Source of the DNA: Pseudorhizobium endolithicum
GTDB taxonomy: Bacteria; Pseudomonadota; Alphaproteobacteria; Rhizobiales; Rhizobiaceae
Direction of reading: 5' to 3'
Assembly (NCBI RefSeq): GCF_902153245.2
Contig: NZ_CABFWF030000006.1
Location: forward strand, 69,507-133,506
DNA length: 64,000 nt
Positions within the stretch are counted from its first letter, which is position 1, and each line of letters begins with the position of its first letter. The notes beneath the pieces were generated by a model. The model was not told the origin of the DNA, did no database searches, and saw nothing but the letters and a program-made list of their open reading frames with translations. A program made the translations under genes and the position numbers. Shown here in pieces: positions 53,996 through 61,646 of this stretch.

Positions 53996-54067
53996 TTCCG
54001 ACCGCTTGTCTCCCACCGAGGCACCCCCTATCTCTGGCACTCCCGCATGATATTCCGGAGTGCTTCC

Positions 54068-56191
54068 TTGGCCCTTTCCCGCAAGCCCGTCTTCCACAAC
54101 CTCCCCTCCCCACCGGTCGCCGAAAGGAAGCCCGCAAGCGATACCCGCCACGGCATCACCCGAACGGACGACTATGCCTGGATGCGGGCAGAAAACTGGC
54201 AGGCGATGTTCAAGGATCCGAACCTGCTCGATCCGGCACTGCGGGCGCATCTGGAGGCGGAGAACGCCTATATGGATGCCGCCATGGCGGATACCCAGGC
54301 GCTGCAGAAGACGCTGTTTGCCGAGATGAAGGGCCGTATCAAGGAGGACGATTCCTCCGTGCCGATGAAGGACGGGCCCTTCGCCTACGGCACAGCCTAT
54401 GTGACCGGCGGCGAGCAGCCGCGCTATTTCCGCATCCCGCGCGACGCCGACCACAGGGACGAAGCCAGCCGCAAGCTGCTGCTCGACGGCGACAAGGAAG
54501 CAAGCGGCAAGGACTATTTCCGCCTTGCAGGGCTTGACCACACGACCGACCACCGTTTCGGCATCTGGGGTTATGACGACAAGGGGTCGGAATACTTCAC
54601 CCTGCGCATCCGCGACCTGGAAACGGGTGAAGACCTTCCCGACGTGATCGAGAACACCGGCGGCGGCGGCGTCTGGGCACCGGACGGCAAGAGCTTCTTC
54701 TATACCCTGCAGGACGAGAACCACCGGCCGTCGAAGGTCTTCCACCACATCGTCGGCCAGCCGCAGGCGGCGGACCGGCTGGTATACGAGGAGAAGGATC
54801 CGGGCTTCTTCGTCGGCGTCGGGGGCTCACTGCTCGACGACTTCATCTATATCGACGTGCATGACCATGAGACATCGGAATACCACCTCCTCCCGACCAA
54901 GGACCTGACGGCAGAGCCGTCGCTCGTGGCGGAGCGCGTGGAGGGCATCGAGTATTCCCTGACCGAGGGCGGCGATGTCTTCTACATCCTCACCAATGAC
55001 GGCGGCGCCAAGGACTTCAAGATCATGGAGACGCCGGTCGAGGCGCCGGGCAAGAAGAACTGGCGCGAGGTCGTGCCGCACGAGCCCGGCCGGCTGATCC
55101 TGTCGCACATGGCCTATGCCCGCCATCTCATCTGGCTGCAGCGCAAGGACGGGCTGCCGCAGATCGTGATCCGCGATCGCCGGTCAGGCCAGGAACATGC
55201 CATCGCGTTCGACGAGGAGGCCTATTCGCTGGGCCTGCAGGGGGCGGCGGAATACGATACCGACGTCATCCGCTTCTCCTATTCGTCGATGACGACGCCC
55301 TCCCAGCTCTTCGACTACAACATGGCGACGCGCGAGCGGGTGCTCCTGAAGACGCAGGAGGTGCCCTCCGGGCACAATCCGGACGATTACGTCACCCGGC
55401 GGGTGATGGCGCCGGCGCATGACGGCGAACTGGTTCCGGTCTCGCTGCTGTACCGCAAGGACGTGGCCCTCGACGGCTCCGCGCCCTGCCTGCTCTACGG
55501 CTACGGCGCCTATGGCATCACCATTCCGGCAAGCTTCTCCACCAATGCGCTCTCGCTCGCCGACCGCGGCTTCGTCTACGCGATCGCCCATATCCGCGGC
55601 GGCAAGGACAAGGGTTTTGCCTGGTACGAAGACGGGAAGATGAAGAAGAAGGAGAACACCTTCAAGGACTTCATTGCGGCGGCGGACCATCTGGTGAAGC
55701 AGAAGTTCACCTCCTACGAGAACATCATCGCCGAAGGCGGCTCGGCGGGCGGCATGCTGATGGGGGCCGTCGCCAACATGGCGCCAGAGAAGTTCGCCGG
55801 CATCATCGCCGCCGTTCCCTTCGTCGATGTGCTCAACACCATGCTCGACGACACCTTGCCGCTCACCCCGCCGGAATGGCCGGAATGGGGCAATCCGCTG
55901 GACTCGGAAGAAGAATACCAGTGGATCGCCGCCTACAGCCCCTATGACAATGTCGGGCCGAAGCCCTACCCGCCGATCCTGGCGCTCTCAGGCCTGACGG
56001 ATCCCCGCGTCACCTATTGGGAGCCGACCAAGTGGATCGCCAGGCTGCGCGAGAAGGCGCCGGAGGCGGGACCCTATCTGCTGAAGACCAACATGGCAGC
56101 GGGGCACGGCGGCAAGTCGGGCCGGTTCCAGCGGCTGGAGGAGGTAGCGTTCGAATACGCGTTCGCGATCAAGATAGCTGGGAGGATGTAG
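54068..56191 (+). CDS. ptrB: S9 family peptidase (oligopeptidase B type)
   Basis: About 707 residues: N-terminal seven-blade propeller domain (DYAWMRAENWQAMFKDPNLL at its start) and C-terminal alpha/beta hydrolase with catalytic Ser in EGGSAGGMLMG (~557). Asp is in LTDPRVTYWEPTKW (~642), and His is in GHGGKSGRF (~679). It cleaves short peptides after basic residues in the cytoplasm. TTG at 54068 is proposed because GGAG stands 7 nt upstream, giving MALSRKPVFHN. The ATG at 54047 has no ribosome site, though it cannot be excluded. Confidence 0.93.
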   Translation: MALSRKPVFHNLPSPPVAERKPASDTRHGITRTDDYAWMRAENWQAMFKDPNLLDPALRAHLEAENAYMDAAMADTQALQKTLFAEMKGRIKEDDSSVPMKDGPFAYGTAYVTGGEQPRYFRIPRDADHRDEASRKLLLDGDKEASGKDYFRLAGLDHTTDHRFGIWGYDDKGSEYFTLRIRDLETGEDLPDVIENTGGGGVWAPDGKSFFYTLQDENHRPSKVFHHIVGQPQAADRLVYEEKDPGFFVGVGGSLLDDFIYIDVHDHETSEYHLLPTKDLTAEPSLVAERVEGIEYSLTEGGDVFYILTNDGGAKDFKIMETPVEAPGKKNWREVVPHEPGRLILSHMAYARHLIWLQRKDGLPQIVIRDRRSGQEHAIAFDEEAYSLGLQGAAEYDTDVIRFSYSSMTTPSQLFDYNMATRERVLLKTQEVPSGHNPDDYVTRRVMAPAHDGELVPVSLLYRKDVALDGSAPCLLYGYGAYGITIPASFSTNALSLADRGFVYAIAHIRGGKDKGFAWYEDGKMKKKENTFKDFIAAADHLVKQKFTSYENIIAEGGSAGGMLMGAVANMAPEKFAGIIAAVPFVDVLNTMLDDTLPLTPPEWPEWGNPLDSEEEYQWIAAYSPYDNVGPKPYPPILALSGLTDPRVTYWEPTKWIARLREKAPEAGPYLLKTNMAAGHGGKSGRFQRLEEVAFEYAFAIKIAGRM

Positions 56192-56330
56192 CCGGCACAG
56201 GCTGCGCCTTCTACCTCCGCCCGCCACAACCAACAAGCGCAAATCACCCGCATTCGCGTCTTCACGAATCTGTCAAGAGTCCGATTCGCCCCATGCGCGC
56301 CCCGCGCAAGCTTCGCGCAAGGTTGCCTCG

Positions 56331-56345
56331 TTAACCATTTGTTAA
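56331..56345. promoter_or_regulatory. CtrA-like binding site
   Basis: TTAACCATTTGTTAA is an exact TTAA-N7-TTAA match to the CtrA consensus, 22 bp before the start of the following gene. CtrA is the cell-cycle response regulator of alphaproteobacteria. Binding is predicted, not shown. Confidence 0.6.
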
Positions 56346-56367
56346 CGATTGAACCTGGTATGGCGCA

Positions 56368-56655
56368 ATGAAGATCGACAGCGGCCTCAGCGGCTACGGC
56401 TACCATAGCCGCCCGAACGACATCGAGAGGCGGACAGAGGAAACTCCGCTGCGGGAAAGCGATGCCCCGACACGCTCCAATGCCTTCACAGTGGAAAGCA
56501 GCACGCTCCTTTCCAGCTCCCTCGCAAAGGCACTCTGGCTTGGCGTCGAGAGCAAGAGGAGCGAAGCCGCCGGACAGGCGGCGACCCAGACCGTCGCGCG
56601 CCCTCTGGCGGAAGAATGGGTCGCCGACCGTTACCGCGAATTCAGCGAATTCTAG
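56368..56655 (+). CDS. Small soluble hypothetical protein, probable CtrA target
   Basis: 95 residues, hydrophilic and Ser/Glu-rich, MKIDSGLSGYGYHSRPNDIE then a helical end (LAKALWLGVESKRSEAAGQA ... EEWVADRYREFSEF). The Gly-Tyr-rich opening resembles small rhizobial cell-cycle or flagellum-associated proteins, but this is impression only. The CtrA-like box sits just upstream. No signal peptide or membrane helix. Convergent with the CDF exporter gene (15-bp gap). Confidence 0.72.
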   Translation: MKIDSGLSGYGYHSRPNDIERRTEETPLRESDAPTRSNAFTVESSTLLSSSLAKALWLGVESKRSEAAGQAATQTVARPLAEEWVADRYREFSEF

Positions 56656-56670
56656 CAAACAGCACGCGCT

Positions 56671-57402
56671 TCAGTGCGAGCGCGAGGCTTTCGGGTGATC
56701 ATGCCCGCAGTGGTCGTGCCCGCTATCCCGGCCGTCCAGGCCGACATTCCCATCACTGTGCCCGGCATGGGGATCGAGCGATATTTCTCCGCCCGACCGC
56801 CATTCCCGCCACGACTGCCGCAGGATCTGCACCGACGAGGACAGGAACAGCCCGGCCATGATGGCCGCCACGATGAGATCCGGCCAGGCCGTCGCGGTTC
56901 CCCATACGCCCAAGGCCGCAATCATGACGATCACATTGCCGATCGCATCATTGCGCGAGCAGAGCCACACGGAGCGGACATTGGCGTCGCCGTCCTTGTA
57001 GTTGACGAGCAGCAGGACGCTCAGGAGGTTGGCGGCGAGCGCAAGGAAGCCTATGAGGCCCATGACCGGCGCCTCCGGAACACCGCCCTCGAGGACGCGC
57101 CAGATCGTCGAGCCGAAGACCCAAAGCCCCATCAGGAGGAGGCTGATCCCCTTGACGGCGGCCGCCGTCGTGCGGACGCGGATGGAGGCGCCGATGACGG
57201 CGAGCGAGATGCCGTAGGTGATCGCATCGGCGAAGAAATCCAGCGCATCCGCCTGGAGTGCTTGCGAGCGCGCCATCTGACCCGCGGTCATCTCCACGAG
57301 GAACATCGTGGCGTTGATGGCAATGACGGCCCAGAGCCGCCGCTTGTAGTCTCGGGACAGCCCCTCGAACGTGCCGTGATGATGGCCGCAGGAAGCACTC
57401 AT
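56671..57402 (-). CDS. CDF-family divalent metal exporter
   Basis: 243 residues with five or six membrane helices of the cation diffusion facilitator family. Transport-site residues are in QADALDFFADAITYGISLAV (DxxxD) and WLCSRNDAIGNVIVMIAALG (NDxxxN). The usual C-terminal cytoplasmic dimer domain is absent and replaced by a His-rich tail (HAGHSDGNVG ... HDHCGHDHPKASRSH), and the N-terminus is also His-rich (CGHHHG). It exports Zn2+, Cd2+ or Co2+ with proton exchange. It is controlled by the divergent MerR gene through a CadR/ZntR-type operator. Confidence 0.92.
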   Translation of the reverse strand: MSASCGHHHGTFEGLSRDYKRRLWAVIAINATMFLVEMTAGQMARSQALQADALDFFADAITYGISLAVIGASIRVRTTAAAVKGISLLLMGLWVFGSTIWRVLEGGVPEAPVMGLIGFLALAANLLSVLLLVNYKDGDANVRSVWLCSRNDAIGNVIVMIAALGVWGTATAWPDLIVAAIMAGLFLSSSVQILRQSWREWRSGGEISLDPHAGHSDGNVGLDGRDSGHDHCGHDHPKASRSH

Positions 57403-57441
57403 GATGTCGCCTTTCCTCTTGCATGGACGTTGGTGACACCA

Positions 57442-57472
57442 TAGCTAATCCCTCTAGCCACTATAGGTTCAA
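57442..57472 (-). promoter_or_regulatory. MerR-family (CadR/ZntR-type) operator of the CDF exporter
   Basis: On the minus strand TTGAAC, a 19-bp spacer and TAGCTA frame the dyad ACCTATAGTGGCTAGAGGG. This is close to the CadR/PbrR/ZntR box, and the 19-bp spacer is typical of MerR activation. Confidence 0.72.
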
Positions 57473-57487
57473 GAGGAAATTTCAGAA

Positions 57488-57901
57488 ATGTATTCGATCG
57501 GCGATCTCTCCAGGCGCACCGGCGTGAAGGTGCCGACCATCCGCTATTACGAGCAGATGGGGCTGATCGCGGCGGCGCACCGTTCCGAGGGCAACCAGCG
57601 GCGCTACGAGAAGGCCGACCTTGAACGGCTCGCCTTCATCCGCCACGCGCGCGATCTGGGCTTCGACATCCAGGCGATCCGCGACCTCATCACCCTCAGC
57701 CGCCACCCGGAAATGCCCTGCGCCGGGGCCGACCGCATCGCCGGGGAACATCTCGCCGCGGTGCGCGAGAAGATCGCCAAGCTCAAGAAGCTGGAGCACG
57801 AGCTGGAACGCATCGTCTCCCATTGCGGCGGCCATTCCGTGGAGGACTGCTACGTCATCCGCGCGCTCTCCGACCACGCGATGTGCGAGGCGGAGCATTG
57901 A
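57488..57901 (+). CDS. MerR-family divalent-metal regulator
   Basis: 137 residues: MerR helix-turn-helix (MYSIGDLSRRTGVKVPTIRY, then QRRYEKADLERLAFIRHARDL), coiled-coil, and a C-terminal metal loop with Cys in HPEMPCAGAD, SHCGGHSVEDCYV and MCEAEH. These positions suit the Zn/Cd/Pb-sensing branch (ZntR/CadR/PbrR) more than CueR. It is divergent from the CDF exporter with the operator in between, so it most likely activates that gene on metal excess and represses itself. Confidence 0.92.
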   Translation: MYSIGDLSRRTGVKVPTIRYYEQMGLIAAAHRSEGNQRRYEKADLERLAFIRHARDLGFDIQAIRDLITLSRHPEMPCAGADRIAGEHLAAVREKIAKLKKLEHELERIVSHCGGHSVEDCYVIRALSDHAMCEAEH

Positions 57902-57906
57902 AATCT

Positions 57907-58263
57907 TCAGGCGGCTGCCCTGATGTCGAAATCAAAGTGGATACGGTCATAGGGAAAGACGATGCCGCCGGGAGCTTTCTCCACGACGCCGTTTTTGACC
58001 AATGCATCAACGTCTGTATACACACCCTTGAAATCACGGCCGACACGACGCGCAACTTCTCTGATGCTCAGAGGCCCATGACCCACGAGCACCTTCAAGA
58101 TGTTTAGACGCTTGGGTGCCAGAACGCGGTGCACGGCATCCCATGAAGGGAAGGACAAAGTGGCGACGGCATCTTGCGAGGGTGCTGCTTCCTGCCTAAT
58201 GGCCGAACCCATCCGAGACATCGTATCCTCAAGACTCTCTATCTTCACCGTCAGCGTGGTCAT
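57907..58263 (-). CDS. Winged-helix antitoxin-like regulator (TumA/HVO_A0114 type), second copy
   Basis: 118 residues. The winged helix spans ~35-105 (VHRVLAPKRLNILKVLVGHG then SIREVARRVGRDFKGVYTDV and VVEKAPGGIVFPYDRI). It aligns along its length with the protein at 1067-1429. ATG at 58263 lies 35 nt inside the upstream gene but has AGAGG 8 nt before it; another ATG at 58221 exists. The long overlap suggests tight coupling of synthesis to the toxin-like partner. The predicted role is DNA binding and neutralisation of the partner. Confidence 0.75.
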   Translation of the reverse strand: MTTLTVKIESLEDTMSRMGSAIRQEAAPSQDAVATLSFPSWDAVHRVLAPKRLNILKVLVGHGPLSIREVARRVGRDFKGVYTDVDALVKNGVVEKAPGGIVFPYDRIHFDFDIRAAA

Positions 58264-58543
58264 TCAACCATCCTCTTACCGCAGCATGAAAATCGGCGAT
58301 GAGGGCGTCCATCGAGGAAAACTCGTACGGGGTCTCCCGATCCCCAAAATGCCGATGGTCACCCTTTCCCGCCTCGTTATCGAAGCGAAGCACGCACTCG
58401 CCGTTACAGATGAGGGCGAGGCTGTACTTGTATGCATGGTGGCTGCCTCTTACATTCTCCGGCACCCGCCATATGAGCATCTCGATGAAGGCGCCGTCGC
58501 GAATATAAGCCCGCGACTTGTGGATCAGAACCGCCTTCGCCAT
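58229..58543 (-). CDS. TumE-like (DUF6516) toxin candidate, second copy
   Basis: 104 residues with the family core KYSLALICNGECVLRFDNEA followed by GKGDHRHFGDRETPYEFSS and a final helix (MDALIADFHAAVRGWLND). The motif D-N-E-A-G-K-G-D-H-R-H is identical to the copy at 1426-1713 except for the fourth residue. The N-terminal halves align without gaps (MAKAVLIHKSRAYIRDGAFI versus MAPASLILDRKLLLDDGRII). It heads the pair and overlaps its partner by 35 nt. A toxin function is inferred from the family name and gene pairing. Confidence 0.74.
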   Translation of the reverse strand: MAKAVLIHKSRAYIRDGAFIEMLIWRVPENVRGSHHAYKYSLALICNGECVLRFDNEAGKGDHRHFGDRETPYEFSSMDALIADFHAAVRGWLNDHADGEDRES

Positions 58544-58722
58544 CTGCCCTCCATGCCATTGATGTAATCTAATCCATCATGAGTGACTTGGAAAGATCAA
58601 GATTGACAACCCCGCCGAACGGGCGCATCTACTTCGCCATGATCGACGCACGCGCACCCATCTCCTGCACGTATTTTTGGGCCTACCGGTAAGGGGCGGC
58701 TCGACAGATCACAATGTCAACA

Positions 58723-58748
58723 AGCCGCCGTCAGGCGGCTTTGTTGTT
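58723..58748 (+). terminator. Intrinsic terminator in the gap before the GNAT gene
   Basis: AGCCGCC-GTCA-GGCGGCT followed by TTGTTGTTT on the plus strand. No intact plus-strand gene ends just before it, so either a lost gene or a short RNA lies upstream. Confidence 0.65.
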
Positions 58749-58795
58749 TCAAGACGGCTCCTCCTGACGGCACAGATACCCAAGAGGACGCTGAA

Positions 58796-59284
58796 ATGAC
58801 CGAAGATACCGAAATGACCCTTCCCCGCCCGGCGGTCGTGACCATCCGCGCCGCCAAGCGCCATGACCTCCCTGAACTCAACGAGATGATCGCACTTCTC
58901 GCCGCCCATCACGGCGACGCGGCGGCCATTACCCCGGACAAGCTGGAGCGCGACCTGTTCGGGCCGATGCCCTGGATCCAGGCGCTGGTGGCCGACAGCG
59001 GCGACGGGCTGATGGGCTACGCCATCCTCGTGCCGCTCTACAGGGCCGATACCGGCACGCGTGGCATGGACCTCCACCACCTCTTCGTGCGCGACGGCCA
59101 GCGCGGCAACGGCATCGGCCATCATCTGGTTTCCCGCGCCCGCGAGATTGCCCGCACCGCCGGCTGCGACTATCTTTCGGTCAGCGCCGCCACCGGCAAC
59201 TTCGCAGCGCACCGCTTCTACGAGCAGATGGATTTCCGCCCGCGGCCGGTGACCGGCATGCGTTACATGCAGGCAATCGCCTGA
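58796..59284 (+). CDS. GNAT family N-acetyltransferase
   Basis: 162 residues: GNAT fold with acetyl-CoA loop VRDGQRGNGIGHHLVSRARE (~99-118) and SVSAATGNFAAHRFYEQMDF (~138-157). The N-terminal substrate half is RAAKRHDLPELNEMIALLAA. The substrate is unknown. It is followed after 19 bp by a DJ-1/PfpI gene on the same strand, so both may be co-transcribed. Alternative start ATG 58814 is in frame. Confidence 0.9.
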   Translation: MTEDTEMTLPRPAVVTIRAAKRHDLPELNEMIALLAAHHGDAAAITPDKLERDLFGPMPWIQALVADSGDGLMGYAILVPLYRADTGTRGMDLHHLFVRDGQRGNGIGHHLVSRAREIARTAGCDYLSVSAATGNFAAHRFYEQMDFRPRPVTGMRYMQAIA

Positions 59285-59303
59285 CCGTTCAGGAGGGCTG
59301 AGG

Positions 59304-59870
59304 ATGACCCGTATTGCCATTGCGCTGACACCCCATTTCGCGGATTGGGAATGTGCGCTGCTGATGGCGGTGGCGCGCAGCTATCTCGGCGTCGAGATCG
59401 TCACCGCCTCGCCGGACGGCCGAACCGTCACCTCGATGGGCGGCCTGCGGGTGACGCCCGACCTTGCCCATGCGGCCCTCGATCCGCAGGCTTTCGACGC
59501 CCTCGTCATCCCCGGCGGGCTCGCCTGGGAGAAGGGCGAGGCGCCGGATTTCACGTCGCTTGCCGCGGATTTCAAAACGGCCGGAAAGGTCGTGGCCGGC
59601 ATCTGCGCCGCCGCCAGCGCCCTTGCGGCGGCAGGCGTGCTCAACAACGTGGCGCACACGGGAAACTCGCTCGCGTCCCACAAGCAGCAGGCGGGCTATC
59701 GGGGCGAGGCGCTCTACCGGGACCAGCCGCAAGCGGTCTCCCACGCCGGCGTCATCACCGCGCCGGGCAATTCGCCGGTGACGTTCACCACCGAAATCCT
59801 CAGGGCGCTCGGCCTGTGGGGGCCGGAGGCCGAGGCGGAACTGGCCGTCTTCAGCCGCGAGCATTCCTGA
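59304..59870 (+). CDS. DJ-1/PfpI family protein
   Basis: 188 residues of the class-I glutamine-amidotransferase-like fold. The nucleophile-elbow Cys is in VVAGICAAASALAAAGVL (~107), and the N-terminal TPHFADWECALLMAVARSYL carries the conserved Glu. The DJ-1/PfpI group includes glyoxalase III, chaperone and protease activities, and the exact one cannot be read here. GAGG is upstream. It forms a pair with the GNAT gene. Confidence 0.9.
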   Translation: MTRIAIALTPHFADWECALLMAVARSYLGVEIVTASPDGRTVTSMGGLRVTPDLAHAALDPQAFDALVIPGGLAWEKGEAPDFTSLAADFKTAGKVVAGICAAASALAAAGVLNNVAHTGNSLASHKQQAGYRGEALYRDQPQAVSHAGVITAPGNSPVTFTTEILRALGLWGPEAEAELAVFSREHS

Positions 59871-59898
59871 AAAAGACGAGAGCTTGCAGCCCTCGCAG

Positions 59899-59930
59899 AA
59901 AAACCACCCCCGGCCAAAACCGAGGGTGGC
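59899..59930 (-). terminator. Intrinsic terminator after the DUF378 gene
   Basis: On the minus strand CCACCCTCGG and CCGGGGGTGG arms with a TTTTGG loop are followed by TTTTT. It is 71 bp past the DUF378 stop and may also serve the plus-strand DJ-1 gene. Confidence 0.7.
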
Positions 59931-60000
59931 AAGAGACATGGCCGACGGGATTGCATGTTTTTCCGTGCCCCCGCCGTTCTTTCAAGCCATACGACGCTGC

Positions 60001-60225
60001 TTAGCGCCCGCTATGGTGAACCGTCTTGTCGGTGCCCACCGCGCCCATGAGGGGCATGATCTGGTAGACGGCGGAAACACCGACAAGAATGTAGACGATG
60101 CGGGCCAGCAGAGAGCCGGCACCAAAGATTGCCGCGACAAGGTCGAAGCTGAAGAGGCCGACAAGGCCCCAGTTGAGGCCACCGACGATGAGGAGGGCCA
60201 GTGTGATGATGTTGAGCGCCTTCAT
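60001..60225 (-). CDS. DUF378 small membrane protein
   Basis: 74 residues with two membrane helices (ALNIITLALLIVGGLNWGLV, then LARIVYILVGVSAVYQIMPL). The signature GGLNWGLVGLFSFDLVAAIFG of DUF378 is complete. Function unknown. GGAG stands before the ATG. It follows the fasciclin gene at 61 bp on the same strand, so it may share its transcript. Confidence 0.93.
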   Translation of the reverse strand: MKALNIITLALLIVGGLNWGLVGLFSFDLVAAIFGAGSLLARIVYILVGVSAVYQIMPLMGAVGTDKTVHHSGR

Positions 60226-60286
60226 AGTGTTCTCCTGGAATGCATGAGGTGGAGGGGATGCCCAAGGGCATCCCCGATCGCCAGGG

Positions 60287-60772
60287 TCAGCCCTCGGGCG
60301 GCAGGATGACCTGGTCGATCACGTGGATCACGCCGTTGCTGGCGGCCACATCAGTCGCCGTCACATTGGCCTCGTTCACCTTCACGGCGCTTCCGTCGAC
60401 CTGGACGTCGATCATCTTGCCGTTGACGGTCTTGGCTTCATCCAGACCGACCACGTCGGCGGCCAGAACCTTGCCGGGGACCACGTGATAGGTGAGGATA
60501 TCCACCAGTTGCTGCTTGTTCTCGGGCTTCAGCAACGTGTCGAGCGTCCCTGCGGGGAGCTTTTCGAAGGCGGCGTCGGTCGGGGCGAAAACCGTAAACG
60601 GCCCCTCGCCCTTCAGCGTGGAAACCAGATCCGCGGCCTCCAGCGCCGCTGCAAGCGTCTTGAAGTCGCCGGCGCCGACCGCCGTGTCGACGATGTCCTT
60701 GTCGGCCGCGTAGGCCGGAAGCGCGGTCGCGACGCTGATCAGCGCCGCAGCGATAAGCCTGTTCATCTTCAT
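60287..60772 (-). CDS. Secreted fasciclin-domain protein
   Basis: 161 residues: signal peptide ([16 protein letters not shown], cleavage after AYA at ~22) and one FAS1 domain ([55 protein letters not shown] and a final [12 protein letters not shown]). Periplasmic or surface adhesion-type protein; related rhizobial Nex18 is linked to symbiosis, but this one's role is unknown. It lies upstream of DUF378 and divergent from the XRE-cupin regulator. Confidence 0.94.
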   Translation of the reverse strand: MKMNRLIAAALISVATALPAYAADKDIVDTAVGAGDFKTLAAALEAADLVSTLKGEGPFTVFAPTDAAFEKLPAGTLDTLLKPENKQQLVDILTYHVVPGKVLAADVVGLDEAKTVNGKMIDVQVDGSAVKVNEANVTATDVAASNGVIHVIDQVILPPEG

Positions 60773-60850
60773 CTCAAACTCCCTTGTTGAATCCGTCTCG
60801 CTGGCGGATGATTTTCATATGGAGAAAAGTATTTTTACTTCCAATCACGT

Positions 60851-60886
60851 TTTCTTGAGATGAAAGATGTATTTCTTGACATGAAA
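60851..60886. promoter_or_regulatory. Two 15-bp repeats upstream of the XRE-cupin gene
   Basis: TTTCTTGAGATGAAA (60851) and TTTCTTGACATGAAA (60872) differ by one base, are each near-palindromic, and start exactly 21 bp apart (two helical turns). They lie 45 bp before the regulator gene and in the divergent gap to the fasciclin gene: a probable autoregulatory operator. Confidence 0.6.
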
Positions 60887-60930
60887 CTTATACCCCCCGC
60901 ATTGTCGTGCGAGGAAAAAGGAGTTCATCT

Positions 60931-61509
60931 TTGACGTCGGAAACATTGGCTACGGAACTGGAGCGTTATCGCATCGGACCCCGCATCAAGGCGTTGCGCC
61001 TGAAGAAGAAGCTCGGGCTTGTGCAACTGGGCGACCACACCGGCCTTTCTCCAGCCATGCTCTCGAAGATCGAGCGGGGACAACTTTTCCCCACCCTCCC
61101 GACGCTGCTCAGGATCGCCATGGTCTTCGGTGTCGATCTGGACCACTTCTTCAGCAAGGGCGGGCCAAGGGTGGCGGTAACGCGGAAAGGCAGCCGCATC
61201 AAGCTCCCCATCCCCGCCGATGGCGCATCGGCTGCCTATACGTTCGAGAGCCTCGACTATCCGCTGCCGAAACGGAAGATGGAGGCTTTCCTGGCGGATT
61301 TTCCCGAAGGAGCGCCGGCGTCAGAGCCGCACCAGCACGGCAAGGAAGAGGTCGTCTACGTGATCTGCGGGACGCTGCAGGTCACGATCGGCGACGATAT
61401 CCATGTGCTTGAGGAAGGCGATGCCATCTCTTTCGATTCCAGCGTGGCACACAGCTATGCCAGGGAAGGAACCGGGATCTGCTCCGCCCTCGTGGTGACG
61501 ACGGAATAG
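60931..61509 (+). CDS. XRE-family regulator with cupin domain
   Basis: 192 residues: XRE helix-turn-helix (~15-70, LGLVQLGDHTGLSPAMLSKI, then ERGQLFPTLPTLLRIAMVFG) and C-terminal cupin (~105-190, EPHQHGKEEVVYVICGTLQV, DISFDSSVAHSYAREG-type end). Such proteins sense a small molecule through the cupin and control one or a few nearby genes. TTG at 60931 is chosen because AAGGAG stands 7 nt upstream; a GTG at 60907 lies before that site. The twin repeats upstream suggest self-control and perhaps control of the divergent fasciclin gene. Confidence 0.9.
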   Translation: MTSETLATELERYRIGPRIKALRLKKKLGLVQLGDHTGLSPAMLSKIERGQLFPTLPTLLRIAMVFGVDLDHFFSKGGPRVAVTRKGSRIKLPIPADGASAAYTFESLDYPLPKRKMEAFLADFPEGAPASEPHQHGKEEVVYVICGTLQVTIGDDIHVLEEGDAISFDSSVAHSYAREGTGICSALVVTTE

Positions 61510-61646
61510 CGGCCGCGCGACCAGTCTCGGCGACGGCATCCGGCGGGCAGCGGGTTACCGGCAAGGCGGGCCTCGGCCGACGCCTGCATCGGTCATGGCT
61601 GCGGACGCGCCCACCGGCGAACCGGCGACGCGAAGGCGTCGCCCTC

